64,000 nt of DNA from JAICXG01 sp036825615 (GTDB lineage Bacteria > Verrucomicrobiota > Verrucomicrobiia > Chthoniobacterales > UBA10450). The notes beneath the pieces were generated by a model, which was given only the letters and a program-made list of their open reading frames with translations, made no database searches and was not told where the DNA came from. Location: positions 1 to 64,000 of the forward strand of contig DAISXY010000005.1 in assembly GCA_036825615.1 (NCBI GenBank), written 5' to 3'. The translations under genes and the position numbers were made by a program. Of the stretch, positions 8,701 through 17,074 are shown piece by piece. Each line of letters begins with the position of its first letter. The first letter of the stretch is position 1.

Positions 8701-8859
8701 CGATCGCCCGCAGCGCGCCGCCGAAGCGACAGGCCCGGGCGATACACCGATCGCGAGCGAATAATCGCAGTCGCGCGCTTTTCCAGCCAAGCCGCAATCT
8801 GGAGTTGTGGAAGAGGCTAATTCCAGCATCTTATGGCAGGTGCAAAAGGAGGTCGGGAA

Positions 8860-9633
8860 ATGAACACCACGATTGCAAAGGTGATTGCGTTTGAGCTGGG
8901 CATCCTCATCGCCATTCTGGGGTGGATGGCTTTTCCACATCGGCCGGCAGAAAAGATCGCGCAGGTCCCTCGGATGGAGAACCCGTCGGCGAGCGATTCT
9001 TTTGCCACGGTCTCGCGTCTTTATGCGGCGAACCCGCAGGCTCCAGGGGTCGATTACCTGGCCGAGGAAGAGGCGGCCCCGCCGGCGGACAATGCCGAGC
9101 CGGCGCAAAGCATGATCTACGACCAGTCAGCGCCTGCGCAGGAGCCGGCGGTCGATTACGGCGCCAATAGTTACGGGGCAAATGGTTACGCGGTGCCGCC
9201 CGACCCGAGCACTTACATCGGCACCTTTCCCGAACCGGTCCTGGGGCCGGATTATTACGATTTCTACGGCTACTATCCCTATAGCTACGGCCAGCCGACG
9301 CAGATCATCGTCTTTTCCAATTCTCGTTCCTTCGGCGGCAGGCGACATTTCGCTAGTATGCGAGGCGGCCAGGGGCGGAGGATGGCGCCACCGCGGCGGC
9401 ATTTCCAGCCGGCAGAGAGGCTTTCTCCTCAGCGTCCGCGAGTTGGAAGGCCGGGTGCAATGGTTCAGCGCCCTCGAGTCGTTAGGCCGGGGCCAGTGAT
9501 GCGACGGCCGGTTTTCAATCAAGGCCCGATTCTGCACGTGGGCAACCGCGGCGGCGGCTTGATGCAGCCGGTTGCAAATGGGCAAACGAGGAATCTGGGA
9601 GCGCCGGGAAACAGGCCTCTCCGGCATCGTTAG
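8860..9633 (+). CDS. Membrane-anchored Pro/Tyr/Arg-rich protein, unknown
   Basis: The start was chosen at the ATG at 8860 because a strong ribosome binding site (AAAGGAGG, 8845-8852) lies just before it; an earlier in-frame ATG at 8833 would put this site inside the gene. The protein (257 residues) has one N-terminal membrane helix, an acidic Ala/Pro-rich linker, a Tyr/Gly-rich stretch (YYDFYGYYPYSYG), and a long basic Arg/Pro-rich tail. Such low-complexity tails often bind envelope polymers or nucleic acid, but no family is recognised. The stop codon TAG is part of a TCGTTAGGC motif. Confidence 0.7.
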   Translation: MNTTIAKVIAFELGILIAILGWMAFPHRPAEKIAQVPRMENPSASDSFATVSRLYAANPQAPGVDYLAEEEAAPPADNAEPAQSMIYDQSAPAQEPAVDYGANSYGANGYAVPPDPSTYIGTFPEPVLGPDYYDFYGYYPYSYGQPTQIIVFSNSRSFGGRRHFASMRGGQGRRMAPPRRHFQPAERLSPQRPRVGRPGAMVQRPRVVRPGPVMRRPVFNQGPILHVGNRGGGLMQPVANGQTRNLGAPGNRPLRHR

Positions 9634-9868
9634 GCAGACAAGGCCAGCGCGGCATCGTCCCGGTTAAAAAAGACCGCCAGAGGACTACGGCAAAGAGGAT
9701 CAGACTACCGTTGCTGCATTCCTGCCCTGGCGGGGTTCGTTAGTCCCCAGTCCATAGCCCCTGACGGAGCCTGAATTTCCCGCGAACGGCCTCGCCGCGC
9801 AATCGCTTTCTTGACTCACTCCTCCGCCGGCTCCCGCTCCATTTCCGGCAACAGCCGCCCCTAACGAA

Positions 9869-10918
9869 TCACAAACCGAGTAACTCCCGCTGCCACGGAA
9901 CAAGCAAGGTTTCAGCGCGCGCCGGATCAGCAGCAATGCCTTCGATCGCGCTGCGCGAAGCAATGAACGCCGGATCGAGCGCCAGCTCTTTCGCATGCCG
10001 ATCGCGGCGCTGGCGGAGTGCTTCAAGTTTCTCGTCGAAACCCGACGTGCGCGTGCGCGGCGGGCGCGGCGGTTTTTGTGGCCACTCTGATTCGGGTAAT
10101 TCGAGCGCGGCCTGGGCGGCGGCAAGGAAACCAGCCCGCCGCCGTTGCGAGAGATGCGGGTACTCCGGGGTGACGCCTTCGGCGAACTGCTTCGCTGATT
10201 CGATCAGCGCGCTGTTTTGCAAAATATGAAAGGCGGGCCGATCGGCCGTGCGCGCCTCGCAATCGCGCCAGCGCCAGAGCGCGCGCAGGATCGCGCCCGT
10301 GCGCGGCGGCAACGTGCCGCTCCCGGTGATGCGCCAAAGCGAATCGGGTTCGCGCTCACGCGAGACCAGCGTCTGCTCGAGCGCGCGCTGACACGATTGG
10401 CGGAACCAGTCCATCCGCCCAAGCGCCTTCATCTGCTGCTCCATCTCCGCGGCGAGTGGGAGGAGGTAGTGCGTGTCGTTCTTCGCGTACGCCTCCATTC
10501 CGCGCGGGAGCGGGCGGCGCGCCCAGTTTGCTTTTTGTGAGCCTTTCGGAAGCGCGATGCCGAAATATTTCTGCACCAGCGCGGCGTAACTGAATTCGCG
10601 CAGGCCAAGCATGCGAGCCGCGATCACGGTGTCGAAAACTTTTCGCACCGGCAGCTGATAGGTCCGGCGGAGAAGGCGCAGGTCGAAATCCATTCCCTGG
10701 AGCACAATCTCTTTCTCCGCCAGGACATCACAGAGCGGTTGGAGATCGACCCGGGCGAGCGGATCAACCAGCAGGTCTTCGCCATCAAAGTTGAGCTGAA
10801 TCAGACAGAGCTTCTCGAAATAGCAATGCAAGCTGTCCGCCTCCGTATCGACGGCGATGCGATGAAAATGACAGAGACGCGGGAGCAGCCTGGCCAGTTG
10901 CGAATCGGAAGCAATCAC
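9869..10918 (-). CDS. rnd: Ribonuclease D
   Basis: This 349-residue protein has the DEDD 3'-5' exonuclease domain: D24 and E26 in VDTEAD, an Asp in GMDFDLRLL, and the fourth Asp with a Tyr in YAKNDTHYLLPL. A C-terminal HRDC-like region follows (about 195-290). It trims tRNA and other RNA 3' ends in the cytoplasm using two metal ions. It is the last gene of coaE-rho-rnd: its ATG overlaps the stop of rho by 4 bases, so it is translationally coupled to the terminator protein. Confidence 0.92.
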   Translation of the reverse strand: MIASDSQLARLLPRLCHFHRIAVDTEADSLHCYFEKLCLIQLNFDGEDLLVDPLARVDLQPLCDVLAEKEIVLQGMDFDLRLLRRTYQLPVRKVFDTVIAARMLGLREFSYAALVQKYFGIALPKGSQKANWARRPLPRGMEAYAKNDTHYLLPLAAEMEQQMKALGRMDWFRQSCQRALEQTLVSREREPDSLWRITGSGTLPPRTGAILRALWRWRDCEARTADRPAFHILQNSALIESAKQFAEGVTPEYPHLSQRRRAGFLAAAQAALELPESEWPQKPPRPPRTRTSGFDEKLEALRQRRDRHAKELALDPAFIASRSAIEGIAADPARAETLLVPWQRELLGL

Positions 10919-12354
10919 CGCAGGCCGGCGAGCAAAAGCTCGGCGTTAGTCTTGGTTGCGTGCAGGTTCTTGATAAGTAACTCCATCGCCTCGAGCGGCG
11001 GCATCGTCCCCATCATCTTGCGCAGGAGTTTCACCCGTTCCCATTCCTCGGGGTGATAGAGCAGTTCTTCCTTGCGCGTGCCGGATTGGAGAATGTGAAT
11101 CGCGGGATAGAGCCGCTTCTCGACTAACGACCGGTCGAGATGCAGTTCCATGTTTCCGGTGCCTTTGAATTCCTCGAAAATGACCTCGTCCATCTTGCTT
11201 CCGGTCTCGACCAGCGCGGTCGCAAGGATGGTGAGGCTGCCGCCTTCCTCGACATTGCGCGCGGCCCCGAAGAACCGCTTCGGCTTGAGCAGCGCCTTGG
11301 CTTCGACTCCGCCCGACATGGTCCGGCCTTTGCCTTTGACGAGGGCGTTATAGCCACGAGCTAGTCTCGTTAGGCTATCGAGGAGCAGGACCACATCCTT
11401 TTTCTGCTCGACCAGTCGTTTGGCCCGCTCGCTCACTAACTCCGCCACGTGGATGTGCCGCGCCGGTGGTTCGTCAAAGGTCGAGCTGTAAATCTCGCAG
11501 TCCACTTCGCGCTCGAGGTCAGTCACTTCCTCCGGGCGCTCATCCACGAGCAACATGATGAGAACGATCTCGGGATGATTTTTCCGGATCGCTTTCGCAA
11601 TTTGCTTCAGCAGGATGGTCTTGCCGACGCGCGGGGGCGCGACAATCAAGCCGCGCTGCCCGCGCCCGAGCGGCGTGAGCAAATCAACCGCCCGCACTGA
11701 AGTGCCGTCGCCCGATTCGTTCTCGAGCATGATCCGGCCTTCGGGAAAAAGCGGGGTGAGATGATCGAATGCGGTCGGCGCTTCCCACTCATCGGGGTCC
11801 TGGCCTTCGATCGTGAGAATGCGATCGAGCATCATCATGCGCTCGCGATCGCGCGGCATCCGGATCGTGCCGCGCAGTGCCTGGCCCGGACGCAACCCGA
11901 AGTGGCGAATGAGAAAATGCGGCACGCCCACGTCTTCGGGCAGTGGAAGAAAATTGTGCCTCGGGGAGCGGAGGACGGCGGGGCCGTCGTTAGGCTGTTC
12001 GAGGAATCCGCTCGTCCGGACCTGCTGACCGCGCAGGACGCAGTGGCGCACGAGTTCGACGATGAGCTGATGACGGCCGCGCCCGGGATGCGGCCGCAGC
12101 TCAACCCTGGCGCACAATTCCTGGAGCCCGGCAAGATCGAGCTTTTGGATTTCCTCCAGCGCGAGCGGCTCGAAAGTTGGCTTCGGCGCTGCCTCCGCCG
12201 GCTCCCGCTTCGGCTCTTCCGCGGCCGGCTCGGGTCGGGCCTCGGCGTTATGGTTTTGCACCGCAGTCCCTTCGTCGGGAGAATCAGTCATTTCCGCAAT
12301 CGGAGCGTTTTCCTCCGGCGCATCGGTCAGGATCGTTTTCGAATCTTCTTCCAT
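10915..12354 (-). CDS. rho: Transcription termination factor Rho
   Basis: This 479-residue protein has a 60-70 residue acidic, Glu/Ala/Pro-rich N-terminal extension, a Rho N-terminal helical domain, the RNA-binding cold-shock-like domain (SPRHNFLPLPEDVGVP), then the ATPase core with Walker A APPRVGKT (around 238-246), LLVDERPEEVTD, Walker B VVLLLDSLTR and the Q/R loops. It forms a hexamer that terminates transcription. The start at 12354 shares one base with the coaE stop (TGATG), which supports it over an upstream in-frame codon inside coaE. One TCGTTAGGC motif lies in this gene at 11367, another at 11987. Confidence 0.96.
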   Translation of the reverse strand: MEEDSKTILTDAPEENAPIAEMTDSPDEGTAVQNHNAEARPEPAAEEPKREPAEAAPKPTFEPLALEEIQKLDLAGLQELCARVELRPHPGRGRHQLIVELVRHCVLRGQQVRTSGFLEQPNDGPAVLRSPRHNFLPLPEDVGVPHFLIRHFGLRPGQALRGTIRMPRDRERMMMLDRILTIEGQDPDEWEAPTAFDHLTPLFPEGRIMLENESGDGTSVRAVDLLTPLGRGQRGLIVAPPRVGKTILLKQIAKAIRKNHPEIVLIMLLVDERPEEVTDLEREVDCEIYSSTFDEPPARHIHVAELVSERAKRLVEQKKDVVLLLDSLTRLARGYNALVKGKGRTMSGGVEAKALLKPKRFFGAARNVEEGGSLTILATALVETGSKMDEVIFEEFKGTGNMELHLDRSLVEKRLYPAIHILQSGTRKEELLYHPEEWERVKLLRKMMGTMPPLEAMELLIKNLHATKTNAELLLAGLR

Positions 12355-12962
12355 CAGTTTGCAGTCAAATAACGCGCCATCAGTTGCGCCTGCGCCTCGA
12401 GCGCGGCGAGCGGGCCATTGTTCCAAACCACGTGATCGGCACGGGAAATTTTTTCGGGGAGCGGCATTTGGGATTCAATCATGCGGAGGGCGTCAGCGAT
12501 GGTGAGGCGGGTGCGCGCGATCAAGCGTTGCAGTTGAATCTCCTGCGCGCAAGCCACCACCACCACGCGGTCGCAGAGCTTTTCGCCTTCGGTTTCATAA
12601 AGGAGCGGGATATCGGCCAGGAAAATGTCGCCGGATCGGCGGCTGTGTTCCGCTTCAGTAGCCCACTGCTGGCGGATGCGCGGATGCAGGATTTGCTCGA
12701 GCGCGCGCTTCTTTCCCTGGTCGGCGAAAACTATCGCGCGAAGTGCGCCCCGGTTCAAATCCCCGGTCGCAGAAAAAATTTCCGGGCCGAAGTGCTCGCG
12801 CACCGCCGTGCGCACCTCCTCGTCTTCATCGGTGAGCCGGCGCGCGGCGCGGTCGGCGTCGAAAAGCCGGGCGCCGGTCAGGTCGTGCAGGCGCCGGGCA
12901 AAAGTAGACTTGCCAGTGGAAATGCCGCCGGTGATCCCGACGACAAGAGTCGGTTTGGACAT
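12354..12962 (-). CDS. coaE: Dephospho-CoA kinase
   Basis: This 202-residue P-loop kinase has GITGGISTGKST at the N-terminus, the DADRAARRL CoA-binding segment and the LVDIPLL-type motif (FLADIPLLYE). It phosphorylates the ribose 3'-OH of dephospho-CoA in the last step of CoA synthesis. First gene of the coaE-rho-rnd unit, and its stop shares a base with the rho start. Length and motifs are normal for the family. Confidence 0.95.
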   Translation of the reverse strand: MSKPTLVVGITGGISTGKSTFARRLHDLTGARLFDADRAARRLTDEDEEVRTAVREHFGPEIFSATGDLNRGALRAIVFADQGKKRALEQILHPRIRQQWATEAEHSRRSGDIFLADIPLLYETEGEKLCDRVVVVACAQEIQLQRLIARTRLTIADALRMIESQMPLPEKISRADHVVWNNGPLAALEAQAQLMARYLTAN

Positions 12963-13014
12963 TCGAAAGTTGGGCCGCTTTTAAAGAAACGCACCGAAGC
13001 CGTCAACTCTTGCC

Positions 13015-13128
13015 GTAGCAAAGCCGTCTTCAGCTGGGCCATCGGGCCTCCCGGCCCGGTGAATAAAACCGCCAGGAGACACCGGGCGCGACGCCCGGTG
13101 GCCGCACAGGCAGGGATGCCTATGCTAC
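13015..13128. repeat. Composite intergenic repeat with terminal GTAGCA/TGCTAC and internal hairpins
   Basis: The stretch is bounded by GTAGCA and its inverse TGCTAC. It holds a perfect 9-bp hairpin (CACCGGGCG, 13080-13088, with CGCCCGGTG, 13092-13100) and smaller GC palindromes. Its right edge supplies the stop codon of the alcohol dehydrogenase gene. No T-tract follows the hairpin on the transcribed strand, so I do not call an intrinsic terminator. Confidence 0.55.
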
Positions 13129-14336
13129 GCCGCCGCGCCGTTCCCCGCCCCATTCGATTTCGGCATCCCCGGCTCGAGCACGACCTTGATGCAGCCTTCC
13201 TCCTTGTCGCGAAAAATCTTGTAGCCGCGCGGTGCTTCCTCGAGCGGCAACCGATGCGTGATCACATAACTCGGATCAATCTCGCCGGTTTCGATGCGCT
13301 CGAGGAGCGGGCGCAGATAGCGCTGCATGTGGGTCTGACCGCTCTTAATCGTCAGGCCCTTGTTCACCACCGCGCCGAAGGGAATCTTGTCGAGCAACCC
13401 GCCGTAAACCCCCGGCACAGATACCGTCCCGCCGTTACGACACGCGATAATCGCTTCCCGCAACGCTATCGGCCGGCCGGTCTCCGACATCATGGCCTGT
13501 TTCACCTTGTCGTACATTCCGACCACACCATGGGAGTGGCCTTCCATCCCGACCGCGTCGATGCAGGCGTCGGGTCCGCGGCCGCCGGTCATCTCCTGCA
13601 AAGTATTAAAGGTGTCCTGTTCTTCGTAGTTGATCGTCTCCGCGCCGCCTTTCTCCCGCGCAAGCGTCAGCCGTTCCGGGAAACGATCGATCGCGATCAC
13701 TCTTTCCGCGCCGAGGAGGTAAGCGCTTTTGATCGCAAACTGTCCTACCGGGCCGCAACCCCAGACCGCGATCGTGTCACCGGGCTGGATATTGCAGTTC
13801 TCCGCGGCCATGTAACCGGTCGGGAAAATGTCGGAAAGGAAAAGCACCTGTTCGTCGCTGAGATCACCATCCACTTTCACCGGGCCGACGTCGGCAAAGG
13901 GCACCCGCGCGTATTCCGCCTGCCCGCCGGCAAAGCCGCCTAACAAGTGAGAGTAACCAAAGAGCCCGGCCGGCGAGTGACCCCATAGCTGTTCCGCCAT
14001 GGCCGCATTCGGGTTGGAATTTTCACAGCAGGAATACAGTCCGCGCTGACAAAAGAAGCAGCTGCCGCAGGAGATCGTGAACGGCACCACGACCCGATCG
14101 CCCGGTTTCAGGTCCTTTACCTCATTGCCGACCTCGACTACCTCGCCCATGAACTCGTGGCCAAGGATATCGCCCTTCTCCATTGCCGGGATATAACCAT
14201 CATAGAGATGGAGATCGGAGCCACAGATCGCCGTCGCGGTTATCTTCACGATCGCATCCCGCGGATTAAGGATCTTAGGATCCGGGACTTCCTCGACCCG
14301 GAGATCTTCCGCACCAAACCAGCAGTTCGCCTTCAT
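13125..14336 (-). CDS. Zinc-dependent alcohol dehydrogenase (formaldehyde dehydrogenase-like MDR)
   Basis: This 403-residue medium-chain dehydrogenase has the catalytic zinc ligands in TAICGSDLHLYDG (Cys) and GHEFMGEV (His/Glu), the structural zinc loop CGSCFFCQRGLYSCC, and the NAD-binding GCGPVGQ with a following Asp (IDRF), which favours NAD over NADP. Length and C-terminus resemble glutathione-independent formaldehyde dehydrogenase-like enzymes. The likely role is oxidation of an aldehyde or alcohol. It lies 32 bases downstream of the SRPBCC gene on the same strand and was probably transcribed with it. Confidence 0.88.
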   Translation of the reverse strand: MKANCWFGAEDLRVEEVPDPKILNPRDAIVKITATAICGSDLHLYDGYIPAMEKGDILGHEFMGEVVEVGNEVKDLKPGDRVVVPFTISCGSCFFCQRGLYSCCENSNPNAAMAEQLWGHSPAGLFGYSHLLGGFAGGQAEYARVPFADVGPVKVDGDLSDEQVLFLSDIFPTGYMAAENCNIQPGDTIAVWGCGPVGQFAIKSAYLLGAERVIAIDRFPERLTLAREKGGAETINYEEQDTFNTLQEMTGGRGPDACIDAVGMEGHSHGVVGMYDKVKQAMMSETGRPIALREAIIACRNGGTVSVPGVYGGLLDKIPFGAVVNKGLTIKSGQTHMQRYLRPLLERIETGEIDPSYVITHRLPLEEAPRGYKIFRDKEEGCIKVVLEPGMPKSNGAGNGAAA

Positions 14337-14368
14337 TCGTTAGTCCTTTCCAGTTATGCCCGGTGCAG

Positions 14369-15274
14369 TTAGCCGCGGGTCGTGCCCCGGTCATACATCG
14401 TCGAGGTGCTGGAGGCGCGGCCGGCCGGCTGGCCTTCGGTCGTCATCACCACGCCCGTCTCGAGCAATTGCTTCATCCGATAGAGATCGAGCTGGACCTT
14501 CTGTTCCGGCGCCTCGCCAAAGAGCTTGAGGAGCCCGCGAGTGATTGACCCACCTGCCGGCCGGTAATCCATTTCCACCCGCACAATTGTTCCCCGGTCG
14601 CCGGGCGCGGGAACAAAGCGGACCGTGCCGAAATGCGTAATCGCGCCATCGCTTCGGGAACGCCATGAGATATACTCGTTAGGCCGCTCTGCCGTGATCT
14701 CCGCGTCCCATTCCACCTCGTGTCCGCCCGGGCCGCGCACCATCCAATGGGAACGGTTCGGCCCGGTCTGCCGCACCGATTCCACACCTCGCATCACTCG
14801 CGGGAGGTTCTCCGGATCGCGCCAGAAGTCGAAAAGCTCATTCGCCTTCCGGTTGATCGTAATCGTTTGCACGATGTGCGCGATTTCGTTTGCAGATTGC
14901 CGCGAAAGCAAAATCGCACAGAGCAAATCCACCACCGTCACACCTGCGACCGCCCCGCTCGCGATCCGCAATCGCTCAGTCTTGCTCCTGCCGGAGGTCG
15001 CCGCCACCCCGAGCAAGGCCAGGTCCATCGCGTCACCCGCCACCCGCGACCATAACCAACCCGTCGGTCGCCGTTGCGCGATGATTCCAATCCCGCTGAT
15101 CAGCTCGCGCATTCCGAGCGCGGGAAACAGCCGCGGCTGCGGCGGCACTCCGATCATTTTGGCAAGCGCCCGCGAAGCCGCGATTTCCGCAACCCCCAGG
15201 CCCACGCCGAACCAGCCGAGCGCCTTCGCCAACCGTTCGATACCTTTGCCATTCTCTTTCTCAAATCCGTCCAT
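14369..15274 (-). CDS. Membrane protein with C-terminal SRPBCC (polyketide cyclase/dehydrase) domain
   Basis: The start at 15274 (MDGFEKENG) gives 301 residues. The first 150 residues have several hydrophobic helices (LGWFGVGLGVAEIAAS, DAMDLALLGVAATSG, VAGVTVVDLLCAILLS). The rest is a SRPBCC/START-like domain (ITINRKANELFDFWRDPENLPRV, HWMVRGPGGHEVEWDAEI, GTIVRVEMDYRPAGG). Such domains bind hydrophobic ligands. The partner gene is a zinc alcohol dehydrogenase 32 bases downstream, suggesting stress or envelope lipid chemistry, which is inference. An upstream in-frame extension to 15559 lacks coding character. Confidence 0.82.
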   Translation of the reverse strand: MDGFEKENGKGIERLAKALGWFGVGLGVAEIAASRALAKMIGVPPQPRLFPALGMRELISGIGIIAQRRPTGWLWSRVAGDAMDLALLGVAATSGRSKTERLRIASGAVAGVTVVDLLCAILLSRQSANEIAHIVQTITINRKANELFDFWRDPENLPRVMRGVESVRQTGPNRSHWMVRGPGGHEVEWDAEITAERPNEYISWRSRSDGAITHFGTVRFVPAPGDRGTIVRVEMDYRPAGGSITRGLLKLFGEAPEQKVQLDLYRMKQLLETGVVMTTEGQPAGRASSTSTMYDRGTTRG

Positions 15275-15506
15275 CTGAAAACCTTTCCCCCAGCCCGCCG
15301 GTGACGCGACGCACAACAGAGCGGGTAATTTTCCGGAAATGCCGCGCACCCTCCTATCGATTACGCCACGCTGCCCGCGTGGAAGAATTATTCCTACTGG
15401 TGAGTCCGATTTTGCCCAGTTCGCGCGCCTTCGCTTCCGCGCACATGGCTGACTGTCTCGCCACATTCGTAACCAGTGAAACTCAAGGAGGGAACTACTA
15501 TTGCCC

Positions 15507-15918
15507 ATGGCTCCACAGAATCGACTTTTGGCAATCGTGACCGGCGCTTCCACCGGCATCGGCTACGAACTCGCGAGACAGTGCGCGGAGCATGGCTTCA
15601 ACCTGCTCATCGCCGCCGATGAACCGGAAATCCACAAAGCTGCCGAAAACCTGCGCGCGCTCGGCGCCGCGGTCGAGCCGGTCGAAGCGGAATTGTCGAC
15701 GCAGGATGGAGTGGTAAAGCTCTATCAAGCCGCACAGGGTCGAAAAGTCGATGCCAGGGACGGCTTCGAGGCGATGATGAACGGCGAAGGCGACGTCGCA
15801 AGTGGATGGAAAAACAAAATCCCAACTCGCGCTCGCCCATATCGCCTCGGCGGGAATGCTCGCCCAGCAGCACCGCAAAATGGCCGAACCGGGCACGGCC
15901 GAGAAGGTCAAACACTAA
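15507..15918 (+). pseudogene. Decayed short-chain dehydrogenase (SDR): internal deletion plus frameshift
   Basis: The 5' end encodes a normal SDR Rossmann start (IVTGASTGIGYELARQ, then an NLRALGAAVEPVEAEL segment). At about 15755 the protein jumps directly from the GRKVD segment, normally followed by the NAG strand, to an SDR C-terminal end (DGFEAMMNGEGDVASGWKNK). The catalytic Ser/Tyr/Lys region of about 100 residues is missing. In the A-rich run at 15811-15819 the frame then shifts by one, and the expected ending (LAQQHRKMAEPGTAEKVKH) reads in the next frame to a TAA at 15916. Two independent lesions make this a pseudogene. It lies tail-to-tail with the next gene without a gap. Confidence 0.85.
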
Positions 15919-16884
15919 CTATTTGATCTTCTTCCAATGATCGACGAATTCACCCCCGATTTTCGCGGTGAAACCCTCTGACCCAAAACTGACCTCGACC
16001 CCTTCTCCCGGCGGCGAGAAATTGAAGCGCCGATCCTTGAGAGTTACGGCCGCGCAATGATCCGTTACTGCTGGGGATTCGTTAGTCACCCCTGGCTTAT
16101 CAAGATCCTTTCTGATCGTGTATTCGATCCATTCGCAGTATTTTTCGGTCGTGAAGGTGTAACGACCGACGGAAGACTCGGATGCGATCGTGCCATCGCG
16201 ATTCTTGATGAACAGGTTCAGATTAAATTTTCCGTTAGCCAGGGCATAGAGCGCTAGCACCGAAGGAGGCCGAAGAGTCGTACCGTCGGCCAGGACGCGC
16301 TCAGTAAGTTCGTAAGTCCCGTCGATAGATGGCTGAGAAGCCTTCTTTGGGCCCGCAATCGTCTGCTCGCGAAGGGTCTGGAGGTCGACCTGGCAGGGCA
16401 CGCGATCGGCGGCCGGTGTCGAATCGTCAATTAACTTACGCACCGACGGGCTAACTTGCGTTCGCAGCTCAGGCCAAATGCATGCGATTGCAGGGTTACT
16501 CAAGATCGGACCCCAGTTGTATCCGAGCCGCGCGACCGCATCCGGTGGGAGCAGGCCTTGCTCTACCTGAAGTTGGAGCATCTCCAGCATGCGAAGGTCG
16601 GCGGTTTCGATCCGCTCCATCGTTTCCCAGTCTTCGAGAGTCCACCGCTTTACCGCTTCCGGGTATTCGGATTCTGTGGCGACTCGGTTCATGCGGGCGG
16701 TAAAGCCGCGATGAAATTCCGCGGTTGAAATCCCAATCTCCCGGTAAGCCCCCGCCCGCGCCTGGATATTGCTCTCCCGGATCTGCATCCCTACGAAAAC
16801 GAGAGAGAGGATTACTCCCGCTCCCCCCAGGCTCTGGCGAATTGCTCTGCCCGACATGCGAAATCGTGAGCGGAATAATTTCAT
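15919..16884 (-). CDS. Membrane-anchored protein with C-terminal lipocalin-like domain, unknown
   Basis: This 321-residue protein has a basic N-terminus, one membrane helix (about 20-35, GAGVILSLVFVGMQI), then a long helical region with many Arg/Glu. It ends in a beta-rich domain opening with SIDGTYELTERVLADG and containing GRYTFTTEKYCEWIEY, which resembles lipocalin-like stress domains. It is probably anchored in the inner membrane with the C-terminal part in the periplasm. The exact role is not known. A GCCTAACGA motif sits immediately upstream of its ATG (16887-16895). Confidence 0.72.
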   Translation of the reverse strand: MKLFRSRFRMSGRAIRQSLGGAGVILSLVFVGMQIRESNIQARAGAYREIGISTAEFHRGFTARMNRVATESEYPEAVKRWTLEDWETMERIETADLRMLEMLQLQVEQGLLPPDAVARLGYNWGPILSNPAIACIWPELRTQVSPSVRKLIDDSTPAADRVPCQVDLQTLREQTIAGPKKASQPSIDGTYELTERVLADGTTLRPPSVLALYALANGKFNLNLFIKNRDGTIASESSVGRYTFTTEKYCEWIEYTIRKDLDKPGVTNESPAVTDHCAAVTLKDRRFNFSPPGEGVEVSFGSEGFTAKIGGEFVDHWKKIK

Positions 16885-17074
16885 TAGCCTAACGAAAATA
16901 AGATAAGCGGTTGCGAGCGAGAGCGGGGACGGCGGCGAGTGAATGGGAACGGACTGACTAGCCGTGACATGGATGTTAGCCCTAAGGGTATGGGAGAAGC
17001 GAGCATATTAAAAGGTTCTAGCCATAGAGAAAGACATTGACCTTGAAGCGTTGCGGCCAGACCACAACCGCTGA

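Noticed and set aside
13080..13100. Hairpin as intrinsic terminator of the alcohol dehydrogenase gene
   Set aside because: The 9-bp stem is perfect, but no T-tract follows on the transcribed strand and it is part of a repeat-like element.
12177..13943. 588-codon open frame on the plus strand across rho/coaE/alcohol dehydrogenase
   Set aside because: It is antisense to three well-supported genes and has no domain; long antisense frames are expected in GC-rich DNA.
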